DNA of 64,000 nucleotides from CAZPBN01 sp964584935 (GTDB lineage: Bacteria > Acidobacteriota > Aminicenantia > Aminicenantales > Aminicenantaceae). Of the stretch, positions 33,800-42,016 are shown piece after piece. The first letter of the stretch is position 1; each line of letters begins with the position of its first letter. The position numbers were made by a program, and so were the translations under genes. The notes below the pieces were generated by a model, which ran no database searches, was not told where the DNA came from, and was given only the letters and a program-made list of their open reading frames with translations. The stretch lies in contig CAZPBN010000005.1 in NCBI GenBank assembly GCA_964584935.1, positions 72,700-136,699 on the forward strand, in the 5' to 3' direction.

Positions 33800-34930
33800 A
33801 TGAGAAAATTCGTTTTTGTCTTTATTCTTTGCTTTTTGGTTTTTTCTCTTTATCCGCCTTTCGGCTTTTCCGATGAGGTTAAGCTTGAAGTCAAGGTCAG
33901 CAGGGCCAACGTCCGGTTCAAACCCGACCTCAACGCTTCCGTTATCGGGAACGCTGCGCAAGGGACAACGCTTATCTCCAAGGAAAGGATCGGCGATTGG
34001 TTTAAAGTGGACCTACCTCCGGATGCCAACGGTTTTGTTGTTACCGGTTATATCCATCTCAGCACGGTCAATATTATAGCCTCAAAGTCCGAACCTGTAG
34101 AGCCTCCACCTCCGGCCGACGTTCCTGAATACGCACAAGGGGCACCAAGCTCCGGCATGGGTTTCGGTTTCAGGATCCTGGGAGGATTTAATTATTCATC
34201 CGGGGGCAATATCAGCGACGGCTTCGATGGTGTTCTTCGGTTCTGGAGAGAAGTTGGCTTAGCCGGCGGTCTCACAGAAGACAGCGGCTCCCTCGGTTCC
34301 ATGGGTATGGGACTCGGACTGGAAGCCGACATCATCATCAACTTCACCAAAACTTTCGGTATCGGGATCGGCGCCGGCTACATCACAGCCGGGGGAAAAA
34401 GCAGCTCCACTCTCAGCAATCCAGGGGGTACGATGATCCTTGAGCAGGATGGAACCGTCAGCGCCATTCCCCTTCGCTTAAGTCTTGTTCTCACCCTGCC
34501 TGTAAGCGATATGATGAGTTTTGTGGCCGACGCCGGCGGAGGATTCTACCTGGCTACGTACAAATCCACTTTTCATTTGGAACTTTCCCCCGATTATACG
34601 GACGACCAGTTTGATACTTCCGCCAGCGGAATTGGTTTCCATGGAGGACTCGGCCTAAAAATTAACTTCAGCCCGAACCTCGGACTTGTGCTTATGGGAC
34701 GGGGAAGATATGCCAAGATCAAAGGATTCGAGGGGGATTGGACACAAACCGGAAATTCGCCCACGATGTTCACTCCTGTATCAGGCCCCCTCTATAATGA
34801 TGAAATATCCGCGTTCGGCAAGACTTTTTCTTATATACTCATCGACACAACAATTCCCTCCGGGGCCCAAGAAGCGGTTTTTGATTTTTCCGGATTCGGG
34901 CTGATTCTTGGCATTATGGTGGGCTTCTGA
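33800..34930 (+). CDS. Outer-membrane beta-barrel protein with N-terminal SH3 domain
   Basis: ATG at 33800 follows GAAGGAGGAATC; 377 residues. Signal peptide (1-24), bacterial SH3 domain (about 26-85: VSRANVRFKPDL, GDWFKVDLP, GYIHLSTVNI), a proline-rich linker (EPPPPADVPEY), then a barrel from about 105 to the end. The barrel is a paralogue of 13045-13986; the SH3 part is close to that of the Sel1 protein at 61979. SH3 domains of this kind often bind peptidoglycan, so the barrel may be tethered to the wall. The gene is clearly richer in G+C, especially at third positions, than its neighbours, suggesting transfer from a G+C-richer relative. It sits alone between degraded sequence on both sides. 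Confidence 0.78.
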   Translation: MRKFVFVFILCFLVFSLYPPFGFSDEVKLEVKVSRANVRFKPDLNASVIGNAAQGTTLISKERIGDWFKVDLPPDANGFVVTGYIHLSTVNIIASKSEPVEPPPPADVPEYAQGAPSSGMGFGFRILGGFNYSSGGNISDGFDGVLRFWREVGLAGGLTEDSGSLGSMGMGLGLEADIIINFTKTFGIGIGAGYITAGGKSSSTLSNPGGTMILEQDGTVSAIPLRLSLVLTLPVSDMMSFVADAGGGFYLATYKSTFHLELSPDYTDDQFDTSASGIGFHGGLGLKINFSPNLGLVLMGRGRYAKIKGFEGDWTQTGNSPTMFTPVSGPLYNDEISAFGKTFSYILIDTTIPSGAQEAVFDFSGFGLILGIMVGF

Positions 34931-35373
34931 CAAGGGGAAATTAAACATAAATGGAGGAGTAGGGGGGCTCATTGCTGCTTTCGTTCAAGGAACAAGAGTA
35001 ATAAGAAGAGAAAAAGAGAGCAATTATAAGAAATAAAATCTTTTAGGGAACTATTTTTGGCGGGATTGTAATAACGAAAATCTGGTTTGATAACAGGTTT
35101 TGGCCTCTTGATTAAACCGATTGAATGTTATCTATCTTATCCTTTATAAGAGTCTTTTTGGAGAAATGATAGGTTTTTTCGTATTCATTCAGTTTATGCA
35201 GGGAATTCAGTATCCCCTGCGTCGGCGAGATAGAGATAAACCGCTTCTCCGAGGGCCAGATCATCTCCGTTCACGGAGACGGGAGATTAGTCTCCTTTGA
35301 GGACGGCGCAAGGAGCGAAGGAAGGGATTTAAAATAGCATTGTTTGGAATAGATATAGACAGAAGGAAAAAGT
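34931..35373 (+). pseudogene. Decayed region: second copy of a ferritin-gene tail and an unidentified G+C-rich remnant
   Basis: 443 bp without an intact gene. 35076-35115 repeats the last 40 bp of the 32997-33500 gene (36 of 40 identical) and still encodes KIWFDNRFWPLD plus stop, against KIWFDNKFWPLD. Further on, 35207-35336 keeps an open frame (ending GRLVSFEDGARSEGRDLK, stop at 35334) with G+C-rich codons like the preceding barrel gene; I do not recognise it. Both look like leftovers of a duplication or insertion. Confidence 0.6.
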
Positions 35374-36108
35374 TTATTCCCTTGGCTGTTTCCCAAGAAG
35401 CGCAATCAATTCATCTGAAAGAGTTCCTCTCCAGTTGATATATTCATGACCGCCATTGAACTCTTGGAAATGGATTTTGTATCCTTTAGCCAACAACACG
35501 TCCCGCATATGCCGGTTAGCCATAACCATATTGGGGACTACACCTTTAGTGGGGTGATTTTCCATCAGCCCAAAGTCAAGGTGAAATTGGATAGGAAGGC
35601 GGGGCGAAGATACAAATTGCCGGATCAGCCACTCAGGTTCATGCTCTTTTGCCAGGCTGACCATAAAAGCCCCCGATTGAGAGAGCACATTTCTGAATCG
35701 ATATGTCCGGTACCATAAGTCTGTTTCTGCAAGTTTTTTCATTCGGTTGGATGGAATGTCACCCCATAAGCCCCGGTCAATCATTATCACAACATTCTGA
35801 ATGTTTCTTTCTCCCTTAAAGAGAAAAGTGACCCAAACATGTTCCGGTTCTCCTTTTATGGGCTCTATAAGGGGAGCTCCCTGTTCCTCGATTTCCTTCC
35901 AGAATTCATCTAAGGTGTGGGAGCATAATTTATCGATCTGAACGGAAAGCTGTTGAAGACGAGGACTTTTTAGATTTGAATGATTTTCAATAAATGAAAA
36001 GGAATTTAAGTTTGAAATTATAAGAATAATTGAAAGACAAACAAAAAAAGTTATCTGTACTCTTCTCAAGCGAGGATGAACGGAGTGAAAATTTATAATG
36101 AAATCCAC
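35374..36108 (-). CDS. Enterochelin esterase (Fes)-like protein with internal deletion of the catalytic-serine region
   Basis: 244 residues against about 400 for Fes homologues. After a membrane/signal segment (about 14-36), residues about 60-145 match the Fes N-terminal domain (DEFWKEIEEQGAPLIEP, WVTFLFKGE, LWYRTYRFRN). The text then jumps at once to NVLSQSGAF and the C-terminal half of the hydrolase domain (EWLIRQF, LPIQFHLDFGLME, FNGGHEYINWRG with the catalytic His). The stretch that should carry the G-x-S-x-G nucleophile is missing, with frame preserved. Probably inactive as an esterase, or a binding-only protein. It follows the VWA gene by 4 bp, so it is still co-transcribed. Confidence 0.72.
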   Translation of the reverse strand: MDFIINFHSVHPRLRRVQITFFVCLSIILIISNLNSFSFIENHSNLKSPRLQQLSVQIDKLCSHTLDEFWKEIEEQGAPLIEPIKGEPEHVWVTFLFKGERNIQNVVIMIDRGLWGDIPSNRMKKLAETDLWYRTYRFRNVLSQSGAFMVSLAKEHEPEWLIRQFVSSPRLPIQFHLDFGLMENHPTKGVVPNMVMANRHMRDVLLAKGYKIHFQEFNGGHEYINWRGTLSDELIALLGKQPRE

Positions 36109-36112
36109 CTCC

Positions 36113-37387
36113 TTATATATTTTTTCTTTCGAATATTTTTTCTTGTCCTTCTTTTAAGGAGAAATTTATTTTCTTGCCATCGAGATCGATGGTGTATTTT
36201 CCAGGAGGCAAGGGAATCCAGTTTCTGGTTGCGCTCACGCTGCCTACTTCTTTTCCGTTTTTATCATATATATAGTGTCCGTTGAAATCAGCGGATTTAA
36301 CAGTGACAACTCCTGGATGAAGCTCTGTGGTCTTCCCTTTTTCTATGGTAACCGACCAGGGAATATCACCAAACATGACATCATATGTTCCAGGCAAAAT
36401 GGTGATTGTGGCATCAGTCCGGCTCACGGTACCAAATGATTCTCCCGTTTCTTTTTCCAATACCTTATTTCCTGAAATGGTGGTGTTTCTTACACATAGC
36501 CACCCCGGTTCAAGAACTGTGGTCTCTCCTTTTTTAACTTCAACACTTTTCCATTCTGAATTGCCTATCTCGACATTATATATTCCTGAAGGGAGTTTGA
36601 CCGTATCTTTAGTGCTGCTGATCCAGGCAACTTCTTTTCCAGTTCCCGCATCAGTTACTTTGTGACCTTGAAGTTCCGGCCCCTTGATACAAAGCCAACC
36701 TGGTCCTTCTTCTTCTTCAATTTCTTTGGCTTCTGTTTTTACAGCTTTGTTCAACATATCGATCAATTCTCCAGTGTTGGAAGCTGAGAAGTATTGGCCT
36801 CCTGTGACTTTGGAGATACATTCTAACTGTTTTTTTGTTACCGAATCCACTCCAAAACCCACCGTGTGGACGACGAGATCGACCTCTCTTTTTTCTTTTA
36901 TTTCTTTGGCGGTTACACAAGGATCGCCTTTACAGGTTTCTTTTCCGTCACTGATAAGGATTATTGTGCTCTGCGATTTTGTGTTTTCAGGAAAGTCTTT
37001 CACTGCTAGATTCAAAACATAGGTTATAGGAGTGTATCCTCTTGCTTTCAATGCCGTCAGGGCTGAAATGATTTTCGTCTTGTTTGTTTTCATAATGTCA
37101 AAATCCACAAGGAGTTGAGTGTCTTTACAATCTTTTTTCTCCCTTGGCGCCTGGTGACCATAGGCTCTAAAGGATATGGTTATGTCAGCGGGTAAGTTTT
37201 CAATGACCTCTTTCACCGCCTTTTTAGCTGCGTTTATTTTAAGTTCCCCGCTTGGTAGCTGGGCATTCATACTTCCGGAGGCATCCAAAATCAATTCGAT
37301 TGTTTTCGGATTATCTGTAGCGAATGAAAAACTAAAGCACATAAATAATATTGAAAAAAAAACTGAAAACAAAATATATTTTTTCAT
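36113..37387 (-). CDS. Exported VWA-domain protein with three C-terminal repeats
   Basis: Start at 37387 (MKKYILFSVFF) has GGAGAAAG upstream; an in-frame ATG at 37420 is less likely. 424 residues: signal peptide 1-23, VWA domain about 26-215 with an intact metal site (DASGSMN, Thr in RGYTPITYVL, Asp in ILISDGKETC), a Glu-rich hinge, then three tandem repeats of about 65 residues starting at 230 (GWLCIKG), 295 (GWLCVRN) and 358 (GVVTVKS), each ending in a LP-G-x-Y strand and a basic KKGET-like turn. The repeats look like small beta-sandwich adhesion modules. Probably a surface or periplasmic binding protein. Confidence 0.82.
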   Translation of the reverse strand: MKKYILFSVFFSILFMCFSFSFATDNPKTIELILDASGSMNAQLPSGELKINAAKKAVKEVIENLPADITISFRAYGHQAPREKKDCKDTQLLVDFDIMKTNKTKIISALTALKARGYTPITYVLNLAVKDFPENTKSQSTIILISDGKETCKGDPCVTAKEIKEKREVDLVVHTVGFGVDSVTKKQLECISKVTGGQYFSASNTGELIDMLNKAVKTEAKEIEEEEGPGWLCIKGPELQGHKVTDAGTGKEVAWISSTKDTVKLPSGIYNVEIGNSEWKSVEVKKGETTVLEPGWLCVRNTTISGNKVLEKETGESFGTVSRTDATITILPGTYDVMFGDIPWSVTIEKGKTTELHPGVVTVKSADFNGHYIYDKNGKEVGSVSATRNWIPLPPGKYTIDLDGKKINFSLKEGQEKIFERKNI

Positions 37388-37595
37388 ATTTCTTTCTCCT
37401 TTTGATTTTTTTGCATTCAATAATGAGCTAATATCATATTATATAAATTTTTAAGTGATTGCAATAATGAAGGAGATGAAATTCCCTGATTTTTATTTTG
37501 AATGCAATATTTTATATTTTTTACAAATTACCCCCTTAGATTTGAAAGAGCGATGTATTATAATAAAGTATAAGAATAGATAAGGAAGGAAAAAG

Positions 37596-38792
37596 ATGGC
37601 TAACAAAAAAGTGAAAAAGACCATTGGTATTCTAACAGGAGGAGGAGATGTTCCTGGACTTAATCCTGCTATAAGAGCGATTACTCTCAGAGCTATTCGC
37701 GAAGGATACAGAGTGATAGGGATTCGTAGGGGATGGGCTGGATTGATCGATATGGTCAGTGACCCCCAAAAGGACCATTCCTTTTATTATCAGGAGCTTA
37801 CTGAAGAAATAGTGAATAAGGTGGGGAGGACGGGAGGCAGTTTTTTACACACTTCCCGAACCCGTGCTTCTCATATCGCCCGTCACAGAGTGCCATCTCA
37901 CCTTAAGGATAAATATACAGATGAGAACAATGATTTAACTCCGGAAGTTTTAAAGAATCTCAAATACCTGGGTATCGATTACTTAATTCCTATTGGAGGA
38001 GATGATACCTTGAGTTATGCTGTCCGTCTCCATAAAGAGGGAATAAAGCTCATTGGCGTCCCCAAGACCATGGATAACGATGTTCCGGGAACGGATTATT
38101 GCTTGGGTTTCAGTACTTGTGTGACCAGAACAATAAGTCTGACTCATGCCTTGAGAACCACAGCAGGTTCTCACGAACGAATTCTCGTTATTGAGGTTTT
38201 TGGAAGGTATGCTGGGTTCACTGCCCTCCTACCTACCATGGCTGGGGCAGCTAACAGGTGTGTCATTCCTGAATACAAATTCAATATGGAACGGTTGTGT
38301 GAACTTCTGGTTAAAGACAGAAAAACCAATCCCAGCAATTATTCAGTGGTTCTAGTTTCCGAAGGAGCGATGTTTGAAGGAGGCGACTGGGTCTATGAAA
38401 GTCAGGAAAAGGATATGTACGGACATAAAAAGCTGGGAGGTATTGGAGATATGGTTTCCAGTAAAATAAAGGAATTGTCGCCCAAATTCAATCAAGGACG
38501 CAGGATTAATATTATCAATCAACGATTGAGTTATTTGGTTCGCTGCGGTGACCCCGATTCTGTTGATTCCATTGTTCCCATGGCTTTTGGTAATTTAGCT
38601 CTTGATTTGATTCTCAGTGGAGTCTCTGGTCAGATGGTTTGCTTGAGAAATGGGCAATATGGAAATGTCTCTATAGAAGTGGTTACCAGCAAGAAAAAGG
38701 TTGTGGATGTGGAGGAATATTACAATAAAGACAGGCTGCGCCCAAGTTATAAGAGTTTTAATAAAAAATCTCTTTTTATAATGACCGATTGA
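37596..38792 (+). CDS. 6-phosphofructokinase with PPi-type active-site residues
   Basis: 398 residues, AAGGAAGG ribosome site. TGGGDVPGLNPAIRAI is the family start; the phosphoryl-donor site reads GGDDT (134-138) and the substrate loop PKTMDND (156-162). ATP-dependent PFKs such as E. coli PfkA have Gly in place of the second Asp (GGDGS) and Gly in place of the Lys (GTIDND). Asp plus Lys at these two places is the established signature of PPi-dependent enzymes. It would make the step reversible and save ATP, fitting an anaerobe. A hairpin terminator follows at 38848. Confidence 0.9.
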   Translation: MANKKVKKTIGILTGGGDVPGLNPAIRAITLRAIREGYRVIGIRRGWAGLIDMVSDPQKDHSFYYQELTEEIVNKVGRTGGSFLHTSRTRASHIARHRVPSHLKDKYTDENNDLTPEVLKNLKYLGIDYLIPIGGDDTLSYAVRLHKEGIKLIGVPKTMDNDVPGTDYCLGFSTCVTRTISLTHALRTTAGSHERILVIEVFGRYAGFTALLPTMAGAANRCVIPEYKFNMERLCELLVKDRKTNPSNYSVVLVSEGAMFEGGDWVYESQEKDMYGHKKLGGIGDMVSSKIKELSPKFNQGRRINIINQRLSYLVRCGDPDSVDSIVPMAFGNLALDLILSGVSGQMVCLRNGQYGNVSIEVVTSKKKVVDVEEYYNKDRLRPSYKSFNKKSLFIMTD

Positions 38793-38847
38793 CGTTAATA
38801 CTGTCGCTTCGAATGGAATGTTAAAAAAGTTTCCTCTCTCTAATTAG

Positions 38848-38886
38848 AAAAAAAGGCAGCCTTTAAGAAAAGGCTGCCTCTTTTTG
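38848..38886. terminator. Bidirectional intrinsic terminator
   Basis: Perfect 11-bp stem, AGGCAGCCTTT (38854-38864) with AAAGGCTGCCT (38869-38879), 4-nt loop, preceded by an A-run and followed by CTTTTTG. It lies between convergent genes (PFK, plus, and the 126-residue protein, minus) and can serve both. Confidence 0.9.
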
Positions 38887-38912
38887 ATCAAAGCAGTTAA
38901 GCTCAGGTTTGA

Positions 38913-39293
38913 TCACTCAAACCATACTTTGATGAGTTCGCCCTCTTCTCGAATCTCTATGAGAGCCATAGGGCCTGCTTTTTTGAGTTCTGCGAATATC
39001 TCCTTGATATCCACATCGTATTCATCTCTGTCGACCTTAAAGTGGTCGTCTTCTGCTTCTAAAATCAATTCGATCAATGATACAGGAAGAGTGACTTTGA
39101 CTTTGGCTTTGTTTGTCTTGATATCTGTGATAAGAACTTTGAACCATTTGACTTCCTGTCCTGCCTCAAAATTCGGGTTCTCTTTAACCGCTTTCTTAAT
39201 AGCTTGAAGGTCACTGTTTTTAGCCAAGAGAAACTGTGATGGTGCCAGAGTTAAAACGAACGCAAGTAAAACGAAAATTGTTATTTTTTTCAT
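38913..39293 (-). CDS. Small exported protein of the ECF operon, shared C-terminal domain
   Basis: 126 residues: signal peptide (1-24, ending LLA-KN) and one domain. The C-terminal 75 residues (KVKVTLPVSLIELILEAE ... YDVDIKEIFAELKKAGPM ... IKVWFE) follow the pattern V-x-LP-x2-L-I ... D-x2-EI ... G-x-LEI ... IKIW seen also in the proteins at 39311 and 41588. It resembles the C-terminal domain of YvlB/SHOCT-like proteins of other phyla; function unknown. Last gene of the sigma-factor operon, 17 bp after its neighbour. Confidence 0.7.
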   Translation of the reverse strand: MKKITIFVLLAFVLTLAPSQFLLAKNSDLQAIKKAVKENPNFEAGQEVKWFKVLITDIKTNKAKVKVTLPVSLIELILEAEDDHFKVDRDEYDVDIKEIFAELKKAGPMALIEIREEGELIKVWFE

Positions 39294-39310
39294 CCTTTAC
39301 CTCCTAGATT

Positions 39311-40150
39311 TCATTTTATCCAGATTTTTATTATGGAGTCCTCGTCTTTTATCTCGAGGATATTTCCTTTCATTTGGGTGAGTTTATCCATTATTTCATC
39401 CAGGTCATATCCCTCTTTTCTCATGGTTTCTTTTTCTTCCTCCGGAATGGAGCTCAGGGCAAGATCAGCTAAAGCCCAGGGAATATTTAAAGTAAAGCTT
39501 GCCTCTTTCTCTCCTATAGTATAAACCCTTATACACAACATCTTGGCTTGAGTCTCGTATTCTTCTTCGATATCTTTCAGAGCGCTGGGATCTATTCTCA
39601 ATACAGCAAGCTTTGCCCGTTCGCGGAGCTCCGGGTCTCTTTCTTTTTCAAGAATGTTCTCAATTATGGGAAGACCCTTTCTTGATATTTGTTCCTCCTT
39701 TATATAACTCAGTTTAAAGGCAGCGTAATATCTTACAGCTTTGTCCCTGCTCTGAAGAGCTTGTTTTATTTCCTTTGAGTACGACCTTATTCCATTTTCG
39801 AAGAGGCGGTAGGAAAGATCGATGATCTTTATTTCTGATTCCTGAATTAAATTTTTGTCCGCATCTTTATGCTCGATATATTTTTTATAAGTCTCTATGG
39901 CTTTTCTTTCATTCCCTTCCTGTTCTGACAGGCATTTGCCTTTATAAAAAAGAGCGTGGGAATAGCGAGGGCTTTTAGGGTGGTGAACAAGGAGGTCATC
40001 CAGTTTTTTCTGAGCCTGTTCCCATTTTTTATCAAAAATGAGTATTTTTGCTTTTTGGAATAACTCCATGTCCGACTGGGTTTGGTTGTAAGCTTGAAGA
40101 AAAGAAAGCACCATAACCATTAGAGCCAGACTTAATGTTAGTTTTTTCAC
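39311..40150 (-). CDS. Exported TPR/HEAT-like protein with the shared C-terminal domain
   Basis: 279 residues. Signal peptide 1-19 (ending LQA-YNQ), TPR-like repeats about 25-110 (ALFYKGKCLSEQEGNERKAI), a HEAT-like helical stretch about 120-200 (AVRYYAAFKLSYIKEE), then the C-terminal domain (IRVYTIGEKEASFTLNIP ... YDLDEIMDKLTQMKGNILEI ... IIKIWIK) shared with 38913 and 41588. One base separates it from the anti-sigma gene. Probably a periplasmic sensor or scaffold read by the anti-sigma factor; inference from gene order. Confidence 0.7.
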   Translation of the reverse strand: MKKLTLSLALMVMVLSFLQAYNQTQSDMELFQKAKILIFDKKWEQAQKKLDDLLVHHPKSPRYSHALFYKGKCLSEQEGNERKAIETYKKYIEHKDADKNLIQESEIKIIDLSYRLFENGIRSYSKEIKQALQSRDKAVRYYAAFKLSYIKEEQISRKGLPIIENILEKERDPELRERAKLAVLRIDPSALKDIEEEYETQAKMLCIRVYTIGEKEASFTLNIPWALADLALSSIPEEEKETMRKEGYDLDEIMDKLTQMKGNILEIKDEDSIIKIWIK

Positions 40151-40151
40151 T

Positions 40152-40961
40152 TTAGACCTCGCTTTGCTGTAATTCTTTTTTAATGAGATTTATTTTTAAT
40201 ATAATCTGTCTTTGTTCTATCAGCTTGCGTATCCTGGTGCATTCGGAGGGAGTGAGCTCATCGCTCATTCCCGCAAGCTCCAGAAGAAGGAGCTCGATTT
40301 GATCGCATATGGCTTTCGCTTTAGCCATATGATATTGATCAAGCTGCTGGTTCATGTATTTTTTCTTGGAGAGAAGCTCGCTTGTTTTTTCTTCCATAAA
40401 TTCTCTCTTCCAGTCATTTGCGGCATTTTCAGGCTGAGTTTGAACAAAATCAAGAAGCAAATATTTACTCTGTTCCAGATAATCCAGTGTTTCGCGCCGC
40501 GCCATCTCCACGTCCATGGTTTCGAGGAAATCTTTTGAGACAATGAAATGGGTGGAGGACATATTTTCAGGACTGCCTTCAGGGTGGAGAAGTATAAAAG
40601 TCAGGGCGCCGCCGATAATGATTCCTGCTAAAAGCGCTGCGTAGACCGGTGCTAATTTAACTGTGAAAAGAGAGTTAAAGAGTTTTTTGATTTTATGTTC
40701 TTTTTTTTGCTTATGGATTTTTGGTAAGACATTATCAGCGATTTGAGAAGGAAGTGTTTCCCAGTTGACTGATTCCAAAGCCTCGTCTATATCTTTTTTG
40801 AAGGTATCGGTACAGAGAAAAACATTGTTCAACTCCTCATATTCACGCCGGCATTCCGAACAAGATTCAAGGTGAGTTTTGATTATCTGTTTTTCCTTTT
40901 CATCGAGTTCCTTATAAATATATGCCAGCAAGTCTTTTTTTATTGATTTGCAGTCTGTCAT
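40152..40961 (-). CDS. Anti-sigma factor with zinc-finger (zf-HC2) domain
   Basis: 269 residues. N-terminal H-x3-C-x2-C motif (HLESCSECRREYEEL) of ZAS-type anti-sigma factors, one transmembrane helix near 105-130 (YAALLAGIIIGGALTFILL), and a periplasmic coiled-coil-rich domain to the end. It overlaps the sigma gene by 4 bp. Expected to hold the ECF sigma factor at the membrane until a signal acts on the outer part. The periplasmic domain resembles heavy-metal sensor-type helical hairpins (LDQYHMAKAKAICDQIELLL) but has no clear metal ligands. Confidence 0.85.
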   Translation of the reverse strand: MTDCKSIKKDLLAYIYKELDEKEKQIIKTHLESCSECRREYEELNNVFLCTDTFKKDIDEALESVNWETLPSQIADNVLPKIHKQKKEHKIKKLFNSLFTVKLAPVYAALLAGIIIGGALTFILLHPEGSPENMSSTHFIVSKDFLETMDVEMARRETLDYLEQSKYLLLDFVQTQPENAANDWKREFMEEKTSELLSKKKYMNQQLDQYHMAKAKAICDQIELLLLELAGMSDELTPSECTRIRKLIEQRQIILKINLIKKELQQSEV

Positions 40962-41551
40962 AACTGCCTCCCTAAATATGGGTTTATGATATTTCTGAGG
41001 TTATGGACAGCTTTGAAATTGAGAGATTTCACCGTGCCAACAGAAATACCCAGTGTTTCTGCGATATCTTTGTATCGGAGTTCATTGTAATGCTTCATGA
41101 CAAATATCATGCGCTGTCGTTCCGGGAGTTTTTTTAAACATGTTGAGACTATTCTTTTCATGTCTCTATCTGAATTTTTCTCAACGTTGTTTTCATCTGT
41201 AGAGCGCAAGTCGTCGATGTTTGTGCTGGATAAAGATTTATACTCGTGCTTTTTGTGGTTTTTTCTATAACGGTCTATGCAGAGATTTTTAGCGATCTGT
41301 AGGATCCAGTTTTTAAAACTTTTTCCTTTTTTGTAACAATGCATTTTATTGTAAATCTTTAAAAAAGTATCCTGAACAATATCGAGAGCGTCTTCTCTGT
41401 TCTGGAAAAAGCTGTAAGCCAATTGAAAAACATTTTTCTGATACATTTTTGTTATTTCCATAAATGCGCCTCTATCTCCCTTTTTAGCTCTCTCAGCAAG
41501 AACATAAATATTTTCTTTGTTCAATGAAGCAGCTTGGCTCTGCATTTCCAA
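40958..41551 (-). CDS. ECF-family RNA polymerase sigma factor
   Basis: 197 residues. Region 2: FFQNREDALDIVQDTFLKIY and KGKSFKNWILQIAKNLCIDR; region 4: KLPERQRMIFVMKHYNEL then YKDIAETLGISVGTVKSL with the helix-turn-helix. A lysine-rich linker of about 35 residues separates them. 36 bp downstream of the lipoprotein at 41588. Its regulon cannot be read from this window, but the operon probably controls itself. Confidence 0.92.
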   Translation of the reverse strand: MEMQSQAASLNKENIYVLAERAKKGDRGAFMEITKMYQKNVFQLAYSFFQNREDALDIVQDTFLKIYNKMHCYKKGKSFKNWILQIAKNLCIDRYRKNHKKHEYKSLSSTNIDDLRSTDENNVEKNSDRDMKRIVSTCLKKLPERQRMIFVMKHYNELRYKDIAETLGISVGTVKSLNFKAVHNLRNIINPYLGRQL

Positions 41552-41587
41552 ATCGCCTAATTCCTTTATCTCTTGTTTTTGACTTTC

Positions 41588-42016
41588 CTAATCTATCCAG
41601 ATGAGGACTTTACTGTCATCACTGTCAACTTCAAGAAGCATGCCCGGTCCTATGTCCTTGAGATTTCTGATTTCACTCAAATTAAAATCACAGTCTGTAT
41701 CGATATCATAAGTATCACAATGATCCATACAGGTGTCAATGAGCCACATAGGTGCTGCAATTTTTATGAGCTGAAGATCCGATTTCTCATAGACTAATAA
41801 ATGAATATCGGAAACTGGTCCTTTTCTATCAGGAAATATCCTGTACAGTCTTTCGATCTGCCGGTAAGCTTCTCTAAAATACCCAATTGGGTTTTTTATG
41901 TTTTGTTTGATTTCAACACAAAAACACCCGCTCAGTAAAAGGATTGCAGGAATTAAGGCACAGATCATCATCCATTTTTTTGATTTTGAAGTTCTTGTTT
42001 TTACTTTGTTCATCAT
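41588..42016 (-). CDS. Lipoprotein with the shared C-terminal domain, upstream of the ECF sigma gene
   Basis: 142 residues (ATG at 42016, or the next at 42013), GAGGTG upstream. Lipobox LLSGC after a basic-hydrophobic leader, then about 45 residues and the third copy of the C-terminal domain (IHLLVYEKSDLQLIKIAAP ... FNLSEIRNLKDIGPGMLLEV ... VLIWID). Because it precedes the sigma gene on the same strand, it may be the first gene of the unit and the membrane-side signal input. Confidence 0.65.
   Translation of the reverse strand: MMNKVKTRTSKSKKWMMICALIPAILLLSGCFCVEIKQNIKNPIGYFREAYRQIERLYRIFPDRKGPVSDIHLLVYEKSDLQLIKIAAPMWLIDTCMDHCDTYDIDTDCDFNLSEIRNLKDIGPGMLLEVDSDDSKVLIWID

Noticed and set aside
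36327..37022. Long plus-strand open frames opposite the VWA gene (and similar ones opposite 4167-4568, 8612-9294 and 10842-11234)
   Set aside because: They mirror well-recognised minus-strand genes, lack ribosome sites and have no family-like motifs.
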